Shown piece after piece: positions 31,918-32,533 of a DNA stretch of 32,533 nt (position 1 is the stretch's first letter; every line of letters begins with the position of its first letter). Origin of the DNA: Planctomycetaceae bacterium (GTDB lineage: Bacteria > Planctomycetota > Planctomycetia > Pirellulales > Pirellulaceae); the NCBI GenBank assembly GCA_007127095.1, contig SKZY01000013.1:1-32533 (forward strand). Reading direction: 5' to 3'. The notes below the pieces were generated by a model that saw only the letters and a list, made by a program, of their open reading frames with translations, was not told where the DNA came from and did not search any database. The translations under genes were made by a program, and so were the position numbers.

Positions 31918-32133
31918 GCTTCTCCTTGGGCCTACGACGGTCAGGTCTTCTGCCCCGACGCCGCGGGCAAAACGTTCGTGATCGAGCCCGGTCCCGAATT
32001 GAAATTGGTCGCCACCAATCCGCTGCCGGTCGGCCGCGAGGACCAGATCTGGGCCACCTCGGCGGTCGCCGACGGATCGCTGTTGATCCGGTCGACGTCG
32101 AAGCTCTACTCGATCGGTATTGCGACCGAATAA
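31918..32133 (+). pseudogene. C-terminal relic of a PQQ-type beta-propeller protein
   Basis: The frame from 31918 reads ASPWAYDGQVFCPDAAGKTF, then VIEPGPELKLVATN, IWATSAVADGSLLIRS and LYSIGIATE before a TAA at 32131-32133. These 71 codons match the last blades of PQQ-binding-like (outer-membrane assembly/quinoprotein-type) beta-propeller proteins, including the AVADGSLLIR strand. No start codon, signal peptide or earlier blades exist upstream; repeat DNA begins directly before it. It is a 5'-deleted relic. Confidence 0.75.
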
Positions 32134-32159
32134 GCTTGCTCCGGCCGGCCGACCGAAGG

Positions 32160-32248
32160 GGGAACGCGTTGATTTCTGTCGAGTCAACCACCGGCAACGG
32201 GCCAGCAAGCGGTCCCAGCCTATCTACTTTCAGCCGATTCGGGATGAA
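32160..32248 (+). repeat. About 90-bp interspersed repeat, copy 2
   Basis: This is the partner of 31229-31318, starting just after the beta-propeller relic. It is followed at 32259-32290 by a small stem with GGTCGC and GCGACC arms. Nothing else is recognised up to 32378. Confidence 0.7.
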
Positions 32249-32378
32249 GAATTCTACTGGGGGTCGCCCTCGAAGCGACCTCCATCCCCCTATTTCCGAC
32301 GAACGCCGCCGTCGAATTCCCGACACACTGGCGGCTAACGAACGGCTGGTTAACGGGCAGCTTGGCTTGCCGTCTGGC

Positions 32379-32533
32379 CTACTTTTGGACTGCCGCTTGG
32401 CAGTAGGCGAGCCGATAGGCGGCCGGTGCGAAGACGATCGCCAGTACCGTAGCGCCGAGGACGCCGCCCGAGATCGCTACCGCTAGCGGCGGCCAGAACT
32501 GACCGCCGGCGAGGATCAACGGCGTGAACCCGG
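32379..32533 (-). CDS. C-terminus of an RND efflux permease (partial)
   Basis: Only the last 51 codons lie in the window; the gene continues beyond 32533. The minus-strand frame reads GFTPLILAGGQFWPPLAVAI, then SGGVLGATVLAIVFAPAAYR and ends QAAVQK before TAG at 32379-32381. The pattern FWPPLAVAISGGVLGAT followed by a hydrophobic final helix and PAAYRL matches the last transmembrane helices of the AcrB/HAE-type or heavy-metal RND inner-membrane transporters, which use the proton gradient for efflux. Which subfamily and substrate cannot be told from this piece. Confidence 0.8.
   Translation of the reverse strand, partial: GFTPLILAGGQFWPPLAVAISGGVLGATVLAIVFAPAAYRLAYCQAAVQK

Overview
The window reads as a chromosomal segment of a planctomycete, most likely a Rhodopirellula/Pirellulaceae-type organism. 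The evidence is the gene families present: a DUF1549/DUF1553 protein, a DUF1501 protein with a Tat signal and a WD40 protein with a cytochrome-like domain in one operon; a DUF1559 prepilin-like protein followed by a small lipoprotein; a Cys-type sulfatase; a Ser/Thr kinase with DWG in place of DFG; a YdjY-domain lipoprotein; and GC-rich palindromic intergenic repeats. Species assignment is inference.

Layout. Positions 1-470 hold a repeat unit of about 355 bp with a palindromic hairpin. Positions 471-2470 are a scrambled accessory patch on the minus strand: a tyrosine recombinase tail, a 5'-truncated RHS core with a cysteine-rich tip, and, in the same frame with no stop between, a secreted SUMF1/FGE-fold protein. 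Positions 2587-9077 (minus) carry a tightly packed pdxA / polytopic membrane protein / Ser-Thr kinase-PAS-PAS run, with a sulfatase upstream. Positions 9243-13711 hold a large protein of unknown function, a YdjY lipoprotein and a secretin-N-like exported protein. Positions 13743-14762 encode a HEAT/TPR protein and a two-helix membrane peptide.

Positions 14822-19156 are the most interesting part. A CsrA - HisKA-like helix - receiver fusion is divergent from a large multi-PAS hybrid histidine kinase, across a 234 bp region with a good promoter. This suggests a phosphorelay ending on an RNA-binding protein. An RRM glycine-rich RNA-binding protein lies next to it.

Positions 20262-27096 (plus) hold a protein of unknown function and then the DUF1549/DUF1501/WD40 operon with 8 bp and -4 bp junctions. 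Then come a ThiF/MoeB-family E1-like enzyme (minus), an EpmA-type lysyl-tRNA-synthetase paralogue (plus) and the DUF1559/lipoprotein pair. From 31004 to 32378 the DNA is mostly repeats: a second copy of the 355 bp unit, a pair of about 90 bp repeats, and a 71-codon relic of a PQQ-type beta-propeller protein. The window ends inside the C-terminus of an RND efflux permease on the minus strand. No rRNA, tRNA or CRISPR array was recognised.
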